Assembly: GCF_040706535.1 (NCBI RefSeq)
Contig: NZ_JAPDRJ010000006.1
Coordinates: 62,001 to 126,000 of the forward strand
DNA from: Lentisalinibacter orientalis
Lineage (GTDB): Bacteria > Pseudomonadota > Gammaproteobacteria > Steroidobacterales > Woeseiaceae
Direction: 5' to 3'
DNA: 64,000 nucleotides
Part shown: one piece after another, positions 42,134-51,091 of the stretch
How positions within the stretch are numbered: position 1 is the first letter of the stretch
Layout: each line of letters starts with the position of its first letter
The notes under the pieces: model-generated
What the model saw: the letters and a program-made list of their open reading frames with translations, nothing else
What the model was told of the DNA's origin: nothing
The model's database searches: none
Made by a program: the position numbers and the translations under genes

Positions 42134-43027
42134 ATGAAAGACGCACCCGAGCCGGTACACATACCCGCCCAGGCCGCCATGGAACACGCGCAGCGGGCAC
42201 TGCTGGCGCCGGATGAGCCGCCGCCCTACGACATCGTGCATGGACGCAGCGACCCGCCGGTGCTGATCGTCTGTGATCACGCCAGCCGGCGCATCCCCCG
42301 CACGCTCGACGATCTCGGCATGGACGAGAAGGGCCTGTCGACGCACCTGGCCTGCGACATCGGCGCCGGCGAACTCACCCGGCGGGTGGCGGCGAGGCTC
42401 CAGGCCAATGCGGTGCTGGCCCGCTATTCCCGCCTGGTGGTGGACTGCAACCGGCACCTGACCGATCCGACGGCCTTCCTGAGCCGGGGCGACGGCCACA
42501 TCATCCCGGGCAACGAGGGCCTCACCGAGCAGCAGAAGGCCTGCCGCGCGGACGCACTCTACTGGCCCTACCACCGGGCCATCGAGGAGGAGATCCGCCG
42601 CCTGACCGACGGCGACCGGGTGCCGGCGTTCATCTCCATCCACAGCTTCACGCCGGTGCTGGACGGGCAGGGCCGCGACTGGGACGCGGGTATCCTCTGG
42701 GACACCGACCCGCGGCTGCCGCGGCCCATCCTGGAGGGACTGCACCGCATCCCCGGGCTGGTCATCGGCGACAACGAACCCTACTCGGGCCGGGCGCCCG
42801 CCGACTTCACCGTGGACTACCACGCGGAGCGGACGGGGCTGCCCCACGCCGCCTTCGAGATCCGCCAGGATCACCTCATGAGCGAGGAGGGCCTCGAGCT
42901 CTGGACCGACCGGCTCGTGCACCTGCTCGCGCCCCTCCTGGACAACCCGAATCTCTACCGCCGCCTGCCCGTGGTACCGGAGCACGACGCCCCGGGCCGC
43001 TCGGGGGACAATCCAATATCCGGCTGA
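42134..43027 (+). CDS. N-formylglutamate amidohydrolase family protein
   Basis: This 297-residue protein has the features of the FGase family: LIVCDHASRRIPRTLDDLG, ACDIGAGELTRRVAARL, RLVVDCNRHLTD, ISIHSFTPVLDGQGRDWDAG and the late Glu/His region VDYHAERTGLPHAAFEIRQD. His and Glu residues in these segments are thought to hold zinc. Members hydrolyse N-formylglutamate or related N-acyl amino acids in histidine breakdown. No hut gene is nearby, so the substrate may differ. ATG 42134 follows the c-di-GMP gene by 49 bp. The YbdK-like ligase follows after 65 bp, and a functional link between the two is common in genomes. Confidence 0.88.
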   Translation: MKDAPEPVHIPAQAAMEHAQRALLAPDEPPPYDIVHGRSDPPVLIVCDHASRRIPRTLDDLGMDEKGLSTHLACDIGAGELTRRVAARLQANAVLARYSRLVVDCNRHLTDPTAFLSRGDGHIIPGNEGLTEQQKACRADALYWPYHRAIEEEIRRLTDGDRVPAFISIHSFTPVLDGQGRDWDAGILWDTDPRLPRPILEGLHRIPGLVIGDNEPYSGRAPADFTVDYHAERTGLPHAAFEIRQDHLMSEEGLELWTDRLVHLLAPLLDNPNLYRRLPVVPEHDAPGRSGDNPISG

Positions 43028-43092
43028 TCCCCGGCTGACGGGCCGGAGGCAGGCGAGCGGCGGCTGACGACTGGCGAGCGGAGCACCGGCCC

Positions 43093-44235
43093 ATGAAAGA
43101 GCCTGCCTTCACAATCGGTATCGAGGAAGAGTATCTGCTGGTGGACCGGGAGACCCGGGGACTGGCGGACGACCCGCCCACCGCCATGCTCGAGGAGTGC
43201 GAGAGGCGCTGCAAGGGCCAGGTCAGCCCGGAGTTCATGCGCTCACAGATCGAGGTGGGCACGCGCGTGTGCCGGAATATCCGCGAGGCCCGCCGGGATC
43301 TTGCGCGGCTGCGCCGGGTGATCACGGACGTGGCCGACGAGCACGGCCTCGCGCCCATCGCGTCTTCCACTCATCCCTTCAGCCGCTGGACCGAACAGAA
43401 GCACACGCCGAAGACCCGCTACCAGGCGCTGGCCACCGAGATGCAGGCGGCCGCCCGGCGGCTGCTGATCTGCGGCATGCACGTGCACGTGGGCATCGAC
43501 GACGACGCGATGCGCATCGATCTCATGTCGCAGATGAGTTATTTCCTGCCGCATCTGCTCGCGCTGTCCTGCTCGTCGCCGTTCTGGGAGGGCAAGGACA
43601 CCGGGCTGAAGTCCTACCGCCTCACCGTGTTCGACGCGCTGCCGCGCACCGGCCTGCCCGAGCATTTCTCGAGCTTCGGCGAATACCAGCGCCACGTGGA
43701 CGTGCTGATCTCGGCCGGCATCATGGAGGATGCCACCAAGCTCTGGTGGGACCAGCGGCCGAGCGCGCGCTATCCCACGCTCGAGACCCGGGTGATGGAC
43801 GTCTGCACGCTCATCGACGACACCATGGCGCTGGCCGCACTGGTGGTGTGCATCCTGCGCATGCTGTTCCGCCTGCGCGTGGACAACCAGCGCTGGCGCA
43901 TCTACCCGAACATGCTCATCCACGAGAACCGCTGGCGGGCCATGCGCTACGGCTTCGACGAGGGCATGATCGATCTCGCCAAGGGCCGGGTCATCGCCTT
44001 CGAGTCGCTGCTGGAGGAGTTGCTGGAGATGGTTGCCGAGGACGCTGAGGCGCTGGACTGCGTGGCGGAGGTGCGCTCGGTGCGCCACATCATCGAGCGG
44101 GGCACCAGCGCCCATCGTCAGCTCGAGACCTATCGGGAGGCGCTGTCCGAGGGCGCCGACCACCAGGGGGCGTTGCAGGCCGTCGTCGACCATCTCATCG
44201 CGGAGACGGCGACGGGGCTGGAGGCGCCCGATTGA
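43093..44235 (+). CDS. YbdK-like carboxylate-amine ligase
   Basis: This 380-residue enzyme belongs to the glutamate-cysteine-ligase-like GCS2 family. Signatures are FTIGIEEEYLLVDRETRGL at the N-terminus, HVHVGIDDDAMRIDLMSQM in the middle and WWDQRPSARYPTLETRVMD near 220. The C-terminal half has RVDNQRWRIYPNMLIHENRW. YbdK relatives show weak glutamate-cysteine ligase activity in vitro, and the real acceptor is mostly unknown. It follows the N-formylglutamate amidohydrolase-like gene on the same strand and likely shares its transcript. The stop codon is inside a 12-bp tandem repeat. Confidence 0.88.
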   Translation: MKEPAFTIGIEEEYLLVDRETRGLADDPPTAMLEECERRCKGQVSPEFMRSQIEVGTRVCRNIREARRDLARLRRVITDVADEHGLAPIASSTHPFSRWTEQKHTPKTRYQALATEMQAAARRLLICGMHVHVGIDDDAMRIDLMSQMSYFLPHLLALSCSSPFWEGKDTGLKSYRLTVFDALPRTGLPEHFSSFGEYQRHVDVLISAGIMEDATKLWWDQRPSARYPTLETRVMDVCTLIDDTMALAALVVCILRMLFRLRVDNQRWRIYPNMLIHENRWRAMRYGFDEGMIDLAKGRVIAFESLLEELLEMVAEDAEALDCVAEVRSVRHIIERGTSAHRQLETYREALSEGADHQGALQAVVDHLIAETATGLEAPD

Positions 44236-44273
44236 GGCCCCGATTGCAACCTCGATTGCGACCCTGATTGAGA
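44227..44273. repeat. 12-bp tandem repeat, four copies, over a stop codon
   Basis: The units are CCCGATTGAGG, CCCCGATTGCAA, CCTCGATTGCGA and CCCTGATTGAGA. The first contains the TGA stop of the YbdK-like gene. All share the core CGATTG or TGATTG. Confidence 0.82.
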
Positions 44274-44386
44274 CATAATCCCGTCCGGCGCCGGAGGCAA
44301 CTGAGTACCGGTTAACAGAAACCGGCGCCGCCCGCCGCTAGAGTGTTTGGATCGCCGCCGGTGGGGGCGGCAGACGGACGGGGCGA

Positions 44387-46306
44387 TTGGATAAGACGAT
44401 CTTCTTCCTGCTGATCCAGCTCTCTGCCGGCGTGGGCTACGCCGTCATGGCGGCGGCGCTGTATCGCCGCCGGGAGCCGGATGCCCGTTCCGTCTCGCTG
44501 GTGGTCTTCCTGGGATTGCTGTCCGTCTGGATCCTGGGGGCGGGGCTCGAGACTGCGTTCCCAACGCTCGCCGTGCACAACGTCGCCCGGGTGCTGGTGT
44601 TCGTCGGCGCGTGCTTCGCGCCGGTGGCCATCGTGGCCTTCCTCATGGGTTACACGGCGCAGGGGGTGCGCCCCAATCTGCTGGCCGGGCTGTGCGTGGT
44701 GCCCACGCTCACGCTGCTGATGACGGCGACCAATCCCTGGCACGGCCTCATGTGGGATTACCCGCCGCCGATGATCGGCGATCGCACCCTGCTGTCGCTG
44801 GACTGGGGGCCGTGGTTCGCCTACGTGCACGGTCCCTACAGCTACGGCATGGTGCTGCTGGCCTTCACCGTATTCGGCTTCCACCTGCCGTCGGTGCCGC
44901 CGTCGCAGCGTCTGCCGGCGGTGGTGATGATGATCTCCGGCATGGTGCCGCTGACGATCAGCGGGCTGTCGGTGCTGGGCTACGGGCCGCAGGATGCGCC
45001 GGTGACCACGCTGACGCTGTCGGCGTTCATTCCCGTCTACGCCTGGATGACGCTGGGCATGAAGGTGACCCGACTGAGCGTGGTCGCGTACCGGGGCGTG
45101 TTCGAGCAGCTGAAGGATCCGGTGCTCCTGCTCGACAACGAGGACCGGGTGGTGGGCGCGAACCGCGCGGCCGAGAAGCTGCTGGGGGCCCGCGAGGCGG
45201 CGCTGGTGGCGCGCCGGCTGCGCGGCGATACGCCGGTGGTGGATGCCATCCGGGAGTGCGTGGAAAGCGGCATCATGCAGCATCTGTCGACGGACTGCGG
45301 TCGTCATTACGAGGTGCGCCGCTCGGCCATCCGCACGGCGAAGCGTCATCAGCGCGGGCAGATCGTGGTGTGCCGGGACGTGACCGAGCGGCACAAGGCG
45401 CAGGACCGGCTGGCGAAGAGCGAGCGGCTGTTGCGCACGCTGGTGGATAACTCGTCCAACGGCATCCTGCGGCTGCGCCAGACCGAGGACCGGGACGTGT
45501 TCCGCTGCGTGTTCGCCAATCGGGCCGCCGAGCGCTACCTGGGTCTGCCGTCGCGGCGCATCGTCGGCCAGGAGATCGATACCTTCGAGCTGCCCGGCGA
45601 CGGCCAGCTGCAGGCGCTGGTACTGCGCTCGGCCACCGAGGGCGCGCGCTGCGACGACGAGATGGAGGTGGGCGAGGGCACGCGGCGGCGCTGGATGCGG
45701 GTGATCGCCGAGCCGGTGGACGACGACGTGGCGGTAACGTTCATCGACATCACGGAGCGCAAGGAACGCGAGCGCCAGATGGAGACCTATGCGCTCTCGG
45801 ATGCGCTCACCGGGCTCTACAACCGGCGCGGGTTCGAGCAGCACGCCCGTCCGCTGCTCGCGCGGGAGGCGGGGCCGGGCCACGGCGCCGTGATTTTCCT
45901 GGACATCAACGGCTTCAAGGCCATCAACGACCAGCACGGGCATCGGCTGGGTGACTCGCTGCTGCAGAGCTTCGCCGATCGGCTGCGGGCGAACCTCAGG
46001 CCCCAGGACGTGATCGGCCGCTGGGGCGGTGACGAATTCGTGGCACTGGCGCCGGGGATCTCGAAACCGGAGGCCGAGCAGCTGGCGCGACGGCTCACGC
46101 TGGCGCTGGCCGAGCGCTACCGCATCCGGGATGTCGCGGTCGGCTGTCCCGCGAGCGTGGGGATGGCGCTCTACCCGGAACACGGCCGCCATCTGAACGA
46201 GCTGCTGCGCGCCGCCGACCACGCCATGTACCGCGCCAAGCAACGCAGCCGCGAAAACGACCGGCTCTCCGACTCCCAGCTCCTGGAGCAAGTCCAGGCC
46301 AGCTGA
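44387..46306 (+). CDS. Membrane diguanylate cyclase with 7TM, PAS and GGDEF
   Basis: This 639-residue protein begins with about seven transmembrane helices of the HisKA_7TM sensor type (FFLLIQLSAGVGYAVMAAAL, SLVVFLGLLSVWILGAGLE and so on to about 220). Two PAS-like modules follow: VFEQLKDPVLLLDNEDRVVG, and the region around LLRTLVDNSSNGILRL. The GGDEF domain shows DALTGLYNRRGFEQHARPLL, DINGFKAINDQHGHRLGDSL and an intact WGGDEF at about 546, so it should be an active cyclase. The start codon is probably TTG 44387 (TTGGATAAG), with GGACGGGGCG before it. It is transcribed on its own after the YbdK-like gene and is convergent with the transporter. Confidence 0.87.
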   Translation: MDKTIFFLLIQLSAGVGYAVMAAALYRRREPDARSVSLVVFLGLLSVWILGAGLETAFPTLAVHNVARVLVFVGACFAPVAIVAFLMGYTAQGVRPNLLAGLCVVPTLTLLMTATNPWHGLMWDYPPPMIGDRTLLSLDWGPWFAYVHGPYSYGMVLLAFTVFGFHLPSVPPSQRLPAVVMMISGMVPLTISGLSVLGYGPQDAPVTTLTLSAFIPVYAWMTLGMKVTRLSVVAYRGVFEQLKDPVLLLDNEDRVVGANRAAEKLLGAREAALVARRLRGDTPVVDAIRECVESGIMQHLSTDCGRHYEVRRSAIRTAKRHQRGQIVVCRDVTERHKAQDRLAKSERLLRTLVDNSSNGILRLRQTEDRDVFRCVFANRAAERYLGLPSRRIVGQEIDTFELPGDGQLQALVLRSATEGARCDDEMEVGEGTRRRWMRVIAEPVDDDVAVTFIDITERKERERQMETYALSDALTGLYNRRGFEQHARPLLAREAGPGHGAVIFLDINGFKAINDQHGHRLGDSLLQSFADRLRANLRPQDVIGRWGGDEFVALAPGISKPEAEQLARRLTLALAERYRIRDVAVGCPASVGMALYPEHGRHLNELLRAADHAMYRAKQRSRENDRLSDSQLLEQVQAS

Positions 46307-46309
46307 TCA

Positions 46310-46434
46310 GGTGCCGGTCACTCGAACTGCAAATAACGATCAAAAGTTGCAAAAGTTCGGATTCGGGTGCCGGACACTCGAAATGCAAATTTGTTGATTA
46401 ACTATCAGAAGTTCTAATAGTTCGGTCCGGCACC
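46310..46434. repeat. Direct and inverted repeat cluster between the cyclase and the transporter
   Basis: A 25-nt unit beginning GGTGCCGGTCACTCGAAC occurs at 46310-46334. It recurs, with two changes, at 46366-46390. The inverted GGTCCGGCACC lies at 46424-46434. The tracts between them both end in AGTTCGG. The last 12 codons of the transporter gene are within the cluster. Confidence 0.72.
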
Positions 46435-47723
46435 TTGTTGTACTGCCGGCCCAGGGCTACTGCGCAGACGGCCCAGATCGCCGCTACCAGCACGCCCACA
46501 CTGGCGATACCGGCCAGGCCCAGGCCGAAGGTCTGCATCAGCTTGTAGAGGCCCGCATTGGCCGCGTCGCCGCCGCGGTACACCACGGTGTCGATGACGT
46601 TCTTCACCTTGTAGCGGCTCTCCCGGTCCACGGCCGTGTAGAGCATCTCCCGCGCGGGCCGGGTGATGGCGTAGTTGCCGGAGCGCCGGATCACCTGGAC
46701 GATCACCAGCACGGTCAGCGTCGGCACGGCCGCGAGCGCCACGAAGCCGCCAATCATGAACACCGGCATCGCGGCGAGCGTCACCACCATCCCCACCCGC
46801 TTGACGATGCGCCCGGTCAGGAACACCTGGGTGCCCAGCGAGATCACGTTCACGGCCAGGTCGATGAAGGCGAAGACCTGCGTGCGCTCCTCCGACGAGG
46901 CGAAGGCGTCGCGCACCAGCTCCGCCTGCTGCAGGTAGATGAACGTGCCGACCGCCGTGTAGAGGAAGATGAACGCGGCGAGGGTCAGCAGATAGGGCGA
47001 GCGGAACAACAGCGTGAAGCCCGCGAACGGGTTGCCGCCCATGGCTTCTTCGCGCCGTGTCGGAGTGCCGTCCGCCTTCACCTCGCTGCTGGCGGCCGAG
47101 GTGTGCGACCAGTGCAGGAGGTAGCGGATCAGGAACAGCGTGGCGCCGAGCAGCGCGGCGGCGACCAGCACCAGATTCCCGGTCCCCAGCGTCTCGGCGA
47201 AAGTCACCGTGAACGCCGGTCCGACGATGAAACCGGTGCTGGCGCCGGCGGTGACAAAGCCGAACAGCCGCTTCGCCTGGTCGCCGGAGAAGATGTCCGC
47301 CATGAAGCTCCAGAACACGGAGACCACGAACAGGTTGTACACGCTCAGCCAGACGAAGAAGACGCGGGCGACGACCGGGTTGTCGGGATCCGCGCTGAAG
47401 GCCGCGTAGAACAGCGCCAGGTTGATAATGAAGAACAGGTACACCCACGGCAGGAATACGCCGCGGCGATAGCGCGAACACAGCCAGCCGTAGAACGGGA
47501 CGGCGACGAGGGTGGCGAGGAAGGTCGCCAGGAACATCCAGGGCAGGTTCTCCACGCCGCCCGCGATGCCCATCGTGTCGCGCACCGGCCGCAGCACGCT
47601 GTAGCCTGTGAACAGGCAGAAGATATAGACGAATGCCGCCAGGCAGGCGGAGAGCTCCCCCGGTCGCGCGCCGATGGCGAAGCGCATCGCCGCGGCCAGT
47701 CTCTCCCTCGGATTTCCCGCCAT
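46398..47723 (-). CDS. NTP/NDP-exchange-type MFS transporter
   Basis: This 441-residue membrane protein has twelve predicted helices. TGYSVLRPVRDTMGIAGG near the N-terminus is the hallmark of the ADP/ATP-translocase-like (Npt/Tlc) family. RPAREMLYTAVDRESRYKVKNVIDTVVYRGGD in the eighth to ninth helix region is also characteristic. Intracellular bacteria use such proteins to import ATP. Free-living bacteria carry related genes whose substrates are unknown, so nucleotide exchange is only the family default here. It is convergent with the diguanylate cyclase. The final residues VPDRTIRTSDS come from the repeat cluster at 46310-46434. Confidence 0.78.
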   Translation of the reverse strand: MAGNPRERLAAAMRFAIGARPGELSACLAAFVYIFCLFTGYSVLRPVRDTMGIAGGVENLPWMFLATFLATLVAVPFYGWLCSRYRRGVFLPWVYLFFIINLALFYAAFSADPDNPVVARVFFVWLSVYNLFVVSVFWSFMADIFSGDQAKRLFGFVTAGASTGFIVGPAFTVTFAETLGTGNLVLVAAALLGATLFLIRYLLHWSHTSAASSEVKADGTPTRREEAMGGNPFAGFTLLFRSPYLLTLAAFIFLYTAVGTFIYLQQAELVRDAFASSEERTQVFAFIDLAVNVISLGTQVFLTGRIVKRVGMVVTLAAMPVFMIGGFVALAAVPTLTVLVIVQVIRRSGNYAITRPAREMLYTAVDRESRYKVKNVIDTVVYRGGDAANAGLYKLMQTFGLGLAGIASVGVLVAAIWAVCAVALGRQYNKVPDRTIRTSDS

Positions 47724-47860
47724 CGGTCGCTTACCCCCTGCGCCTGCACGGCGACGCGTCGAAACCGGGCAAGCCTATCGCATCCCCGCCGCCCGTCACA
47801 GGCTCCGCACCCGGCCGCTCCGCGCTAAACTGTGGACCGACCAAGCCAGGAGTGACCGCC

Positions 47861-48508
47861 ATGAGCCGCCGCCATCCGCATGCCCGTCCCGCCCGCGCGA
47901 TCGCCGTCCCGCGGATCCGCAAGTCCGCCTCGCCCCTGGGCATGCCGGCAACTCTCGCAATGGCGGCCCTTGTCGGCCTGCTCCTGTCCGCCGCCGCGCT
48001 CGCCGCCCCGGTGCCCGAGTCCGAGCAGGTGGACATCGACCTGCGCCGCACCACCCTGGTGGTCCGCGACATCGATGCCTCGCTCGCCTTCTACCGCGAT
48101 GCGCTGGGCATGGAGGTGATCTACGACCGGGCCATCCGCACGCCCCGGGACGCGGCCACCGACGAGGAGGCCGACATCGCCCGCCGCCTGGTCTTCCTGC
48201 GGGCGAACGACGACTACGTGGGCATCATCGGGCTGCTGCAGTACGTGAAGCCGGCGAAGCCACCGGCCAATCAGGGCCTGGAGCCGTTCACGCCGGGCAG
48301 CATGGTGCTCCTGTTCAACACCAGCGACCTGGCGGCGAAATTCGAGGCGGCGCGCAACGTCATCGGCGTGCGGGTGCTGAGCGAACCCCGGGAGATCAGC
48401 TACCCCTCCTACGACGGCAAGGGCACCATCCCCGTGCTGGTGAGCATCCTCACCGACCCGGACGGTTTCGTCATCGAGCTGAACCAGCTCCTGGGCGAGC
48501 TGCGCTGA
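47861..48508 (+). CDS. Exported VOC (glyoxalase-fold) protein
   Basis: This is a 215-residue protein with an unusually long, Arg/Pro-rich leader before a hydrophobic stretch (LAMAALVGLLLSAAALA, cleavage near ALA-AP at about 47). The vicinal-oxygen-chelate domain follows: RRTTLVVRDIDASLAFYRDALGMEV, VFLRANDDYVGIIGLLQYV, SMVLLFNTSDLAAKFEA and a final DPDGFVIELNQ. The last Glu is a usual metal ligand. ATG 47861 follows AGGAGTGACCGCC. The substrate is unknown. It is convergent with the CpcT-like gene and diverges from the transporter. Confidence 0.8.
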   Translation: MSRRHPHARPARAIAVPRIRKSASPLGMPATLAMAALVGLLLSAAALAAPVPESEQVDIDLRRTTLVVRDIDASLAFYRDALGMEVIYDRAIRTPRDAATDEEADIARRLVFLRANDDYVGIIGLLQYVKPAKPPANQGLEPFTPGSMVLLFNTSDLAAKFEAARNVIGVRVLSEPREISYPSYDGKGTIPVLVSILTDPDGFVIELNQLLGELR

Positions 48509-48518
48509 CCGCGGCGCA

Positions 48519-48548
48519 GGGCGGCGGCGCCCACGGGCAGCGCCGCCC
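48519..48548. terminator. Hairpin between convergent genes
   Basis: An 8-bp stem GGGCGGCG / CGCCGCCC with a 14-nt loop lies between the two convergent stop codons. No T run is present on either side, so it is only a possible bidirectional terminator. Confidence 0.4.
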
Positions 48549-48566
48549 GCGGGCTGCCGTCGGTTC

Positions 48567-49556
48567 CTATTCGATATGGCTCGGCTCGATATAGTCCGGC
48601 ACCGGCAGGCCGGGCAGCACCAGCACCTCGAAATCCGCCGCGCCCTCGCGCAGCGGCAGGATCTCGTTCTGGTAGGTGTCCGAGTACCAGAACTCCCGGG
48701 CGGCCTCCAGGCAGGGGAAGCGGGAGATGACGACGCCGCGTCCCGGCGGCGGGTCGCCCTCGAAGACCTCCAGCGCCGGCGTGATCGCCTCGTAATAGCC
48801 CTGCACCTGCTCGTACAGGCCGGAGGCGAAGATGGCCCGGGGATAGGCGGCGAATGCCTCGCGGTCGTGGATCTCGCCGAAGACCACCATGCGCACCGGT
48901 TTGTTGCAGGCATCGACGCCGCCATCCTCGCCGACGGGGCGGAAGCGGTAGCCGCCGGCCTCCGGTCCCCACACCACCCGACCGTCGGCGGCGATGCCCC
49001 GGTCCCAGTTGATCATGACCTCGTCGGTCAGCACCGAGCGCGAGACGACGTAGGCGGCGCCCTTGTAGCTGTTCTTGCATTCCCGGCCGCGGGTGTTGCC
49101 CTCGAAGCGGCGCTCGCCGGCGCGAACGAGCGTGACGTCGCAGCCCGCCACGGGCTCCAGATCGTCCGGTGACAGGCCTTCGAGCAGCGCCGGGTCTTCC
49201 CAGGCGCCGACATAGGGCTCGGTCTGCGGCAGGCGGTAGCCGCGGGCGAGGAGGCTGCCGTCCTCCGCCACCGTCAGGCGCGTAATGCGCTGCCGGTAGG
49301 GCTGCTCCGCCTCGCCGAACCAGTTCTCGGCGTACAGCCAGCGGCCGTCTTCCCGGCCTTCCCAGACTTCGGCGATGTGCCAGACTGCGGTGCCATAGCG
49401 GTCGTCGGTGGCGGCCTGGGCGGCGGAGCTGAAACTGCCGGTGGTCATCTCGACGTACAGATCCAGGGCCTCGCTCCCGCGGGCGGGCGGCGCGGCCAGG
49501 AGCATGACCGATGTGATCGCACAAAGTGCGGACAGGGGGAACGAGGTGCTGCGCAT
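48567..49556 (-). CDS. CpcT/CpeT-like plus DUF1330 fusion protein, exported
   Basis: This 329-residue protein has a Sec signal (LCAITSVMLLAAPPARG). The first domain, about 30-220, has CpcT/CpeT features: LYVEMTTGSFSSAAQAATDD, YRQRITRLTVAEDG, CDVTLVRAGERRFEGNTRG, CKNSYKGAAYVVSRSVL. The second, about 235-320, is DUF1330-like: VVFGEIHDREAFAAYPRAIF, GVVISRFPCLEAAREFWYS, YQNEILPLREGAADFEVLV. CpcT attaches bilins in cyanobacteria, but homologues are widespread in non-phototrophs with unknown roles. ATG 49556 follows AGGAGG. The fusion is unusual, and the two domains have no obvious common chemistry. Confidence 0.78.
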   Translation of the reverse strand: MRSTSFPLSALCAITSVMLLAAPPARGSEALDLYVEMTTGSFSSAAQAATDDRYGTAVWHIAEVWEGREDGRWLYAENWFGEAEQPYRQRITRLTVAEDGSLLARGYRLPQTEPYVGAWEDPALLEGLSPDDLEPVAGCDVTLVRAGERRFEGNTRGRECKNSYKGAAYVVSRSVLTDEVMINWDRGIAADGRVVWGPEAGGYRFRPVGEDGGVDACNKPVRMVVFGEIHDREAFAAYPRAIFASGLYEQVQGYYEAITPALEVFEGDPPPGRGVVISRFPCLEAAREFWYSDTYQNEILPLREGAADFEVLVLPGLPVPDYIEPSHIE

Positions 49557-49726
49557 GCGTTGTGCCTCCTGCGGCGACGGAGTGTGCCGCGACCGCCGGA
49601 TCGTAGCAGAACCGTCCCGGCCAGGATCCTGGCACCCGGCGATCACACCCCACCGGGGGTCACAAAACTGCAATAATAAGGAAACCTTTTCGTGACAATG
49701 CGGCGGCCGGCAGCGGGTCGCCCGAT

Positions 49727-49754
49727 TCCGGAAAATCCACTCCGGAAAATCAAC
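49727..49754. repeat. 14-bp tandem duplication upstream of the porin gene
   Basis: TCCGGAAAATCCAC is followed by TCCGGAAAATCAAC. It ends 28 bp before the porin start codon, so it probably falls in the promoter or leader. Confidence 0.78.
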
Positions 49755-49782
49755 TCCAGATGATCAGACGGGGAGATCAGAT

Positions 49783-51060
49783 ATGCGAGCTTTGCTGAGA
49801 GTTGGCATCACGCTCGGCGTGATTCTCGGCGTGGCAATAGCGCCTGCGGTATCGGGCGCGGCCGCCGTGAGCCAGGAGGAAATCCGCGAGCTACGGGCGC
49901 AGATCGCCGCCCTCAGCGAGCGGCTGGCAGAACTCGAGGAGCGCGCCGGGATGGAAGAGGGCGGCATGGCTGTCGAGGAGACAACGGCGCCGGCGCCGGC
50001 CCCCGCACCGGCGCCTGCTCCTGTGCCTCGCGAGGAGCACTGGACCGACCGGGTCGCGTTCAGCGGCGACTTCCGCTACCGCTGGGAGACCATCGACCAG
50101 GAGGGCAGCGACAGCCGGGAGCGCCACCGGATACGTGCGCGGCCGACGATCATCGCCCGGGTCAACGATACCGTGCGGGCCGGCTTCGGTCTCGCCACCG
50201 GCGGCGATAACCCGGTCTCCGGCAACCAGACTCTCGGTGACGGCGGTGCGAGGATGGACATCGGCCTGGACCAGGCCTGGTTCGAGTGGACCGCTCTGCC
50301 GGGCACCCGGCTGATCGGCGGCAAGTTCAAGAACCCGCTCCGCCGGGCGGGCGGCAACGGCCTCGTGTGGGACGACGACTGGCGCCCGGAGGGTTTCGCG
50401 CTCGACTATGCCACCGGCGATTTCTTCGCCACCGCGCTGGCCACCTGGCTCGAGGGCGACAGCCGGCGCGGCGACGAGCTGGCCATCGGCCTGCAGGGCG
50501 GCTATGCGATGCCGCTGCGACACGACGATACGCTCACCCTGACCGCGAGCCACTACCGCATGGACCTCGCCGGCCGCGAGACGCTCTACGACCCCACCGA
50601 TGCCTTCGGCAACAGCGTCAATCCGGACGGCAGCTACCGCTACGATTTCAGCCTGGTTGAATTCGCCGCCGAGTACGCCACCCGCGTGGGCGACTGGCCG
50701 GTGGCCCTGTTCGCGGACTATGTCAGGAACCTGGATGCCGGCGATTACGACACGGGCTGGGCCGTCGGCGGCGCGCTTGGCAAGGCGAGCGCCCCGGGGA
50801 CCTGGCGCGTGCGCTATACCTGGCAGGAACTGGAGGCGGATGCCGTCCTGGGGCTGCTCACCGACTCCAACTTTGGCGGCGGCGGCACGGACGCCCGCGG
50901 GCACTTTCTGTCGGCGGACTATGCACTGGCGCCCAACTGGGTATTCCGGCTGAGCTATTTCCGCGACGTCATCAACGAGGATGCGGTGGACCGGGGCGAC
51001 CCCGGCGCCGAGGAGCTCGACTACGACCGCCTGATACTGGACTTCCGCTACAAGTACTGA
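49783..51060 (+). CDS. Putative outer-membrane porin
   Basis: This 425-residue exported protein has a signal ending near SGA-AA. A short coiled coil (QEEIRELRAQIAALSERLAELEERAG) and a Pro/Ala linker follow. The barrel of alternating strands starts at about 88 (VAFSGDFRYRWETIDQEG) and ends in LDYDRLILDFRYKY with a terminal aromatic, the signal for barrel insertion. It resembles the putative-porin family with an N-terminal coiled coil that may reach the peptidoglycan. GGGGAGATCAG is the ribosome site. No selectivity can be deduced. It is convergent with the next gene. Confidence 0.82.
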   Translation: MRALLRVGITLGVILGVAIAPAVSGAAAVSQEEIRELRAQIAALSERLAELEERAGMEEGGMAVEETTAPAPAPAPAPAPVPREEHWTDRVAFSGDFRYRWETIDQEGSDSRERHRIRARPTIIARVNDTVRAGFGLATGGDNPVSGNQTLGDGGARMDIGLDQAWFEWTALPGTRLIGGKFKNPLRRAGGNGLVWDDDWRPEGFALDYATGDFFATALATWLEGDSRRGDELAIGLQGGYAMPLRHDDTLTLTASHYRMDLAGRETLYDPTDAFGNSVNPDGSYRYDFSLVEFAAEYATRVGDWPVALFADYVRNLDAGDYDTGWAVGGALGKASAPGTWRVRYTWQELEADAVLGLLTDSNFGGGGTDARGHFLSADYALAPNWVFRLSYFRDVINEDAVDRGDPGAEELDYDRLILDFRYKY

Positions 51061-51091
51061 GCCGAGCCCGGCTCCGGCGGCCGGCGCGGGA

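Noticed and set aside
42134..44235. Histidine-degradation (hut) operon
   Set aside because: The N-formylglutamate amidohydrolase-like gene stands without hutH, hutU, hutI or hutF. Its neighbour is a YbdK-like ligase, so a hut assignment is not supported.
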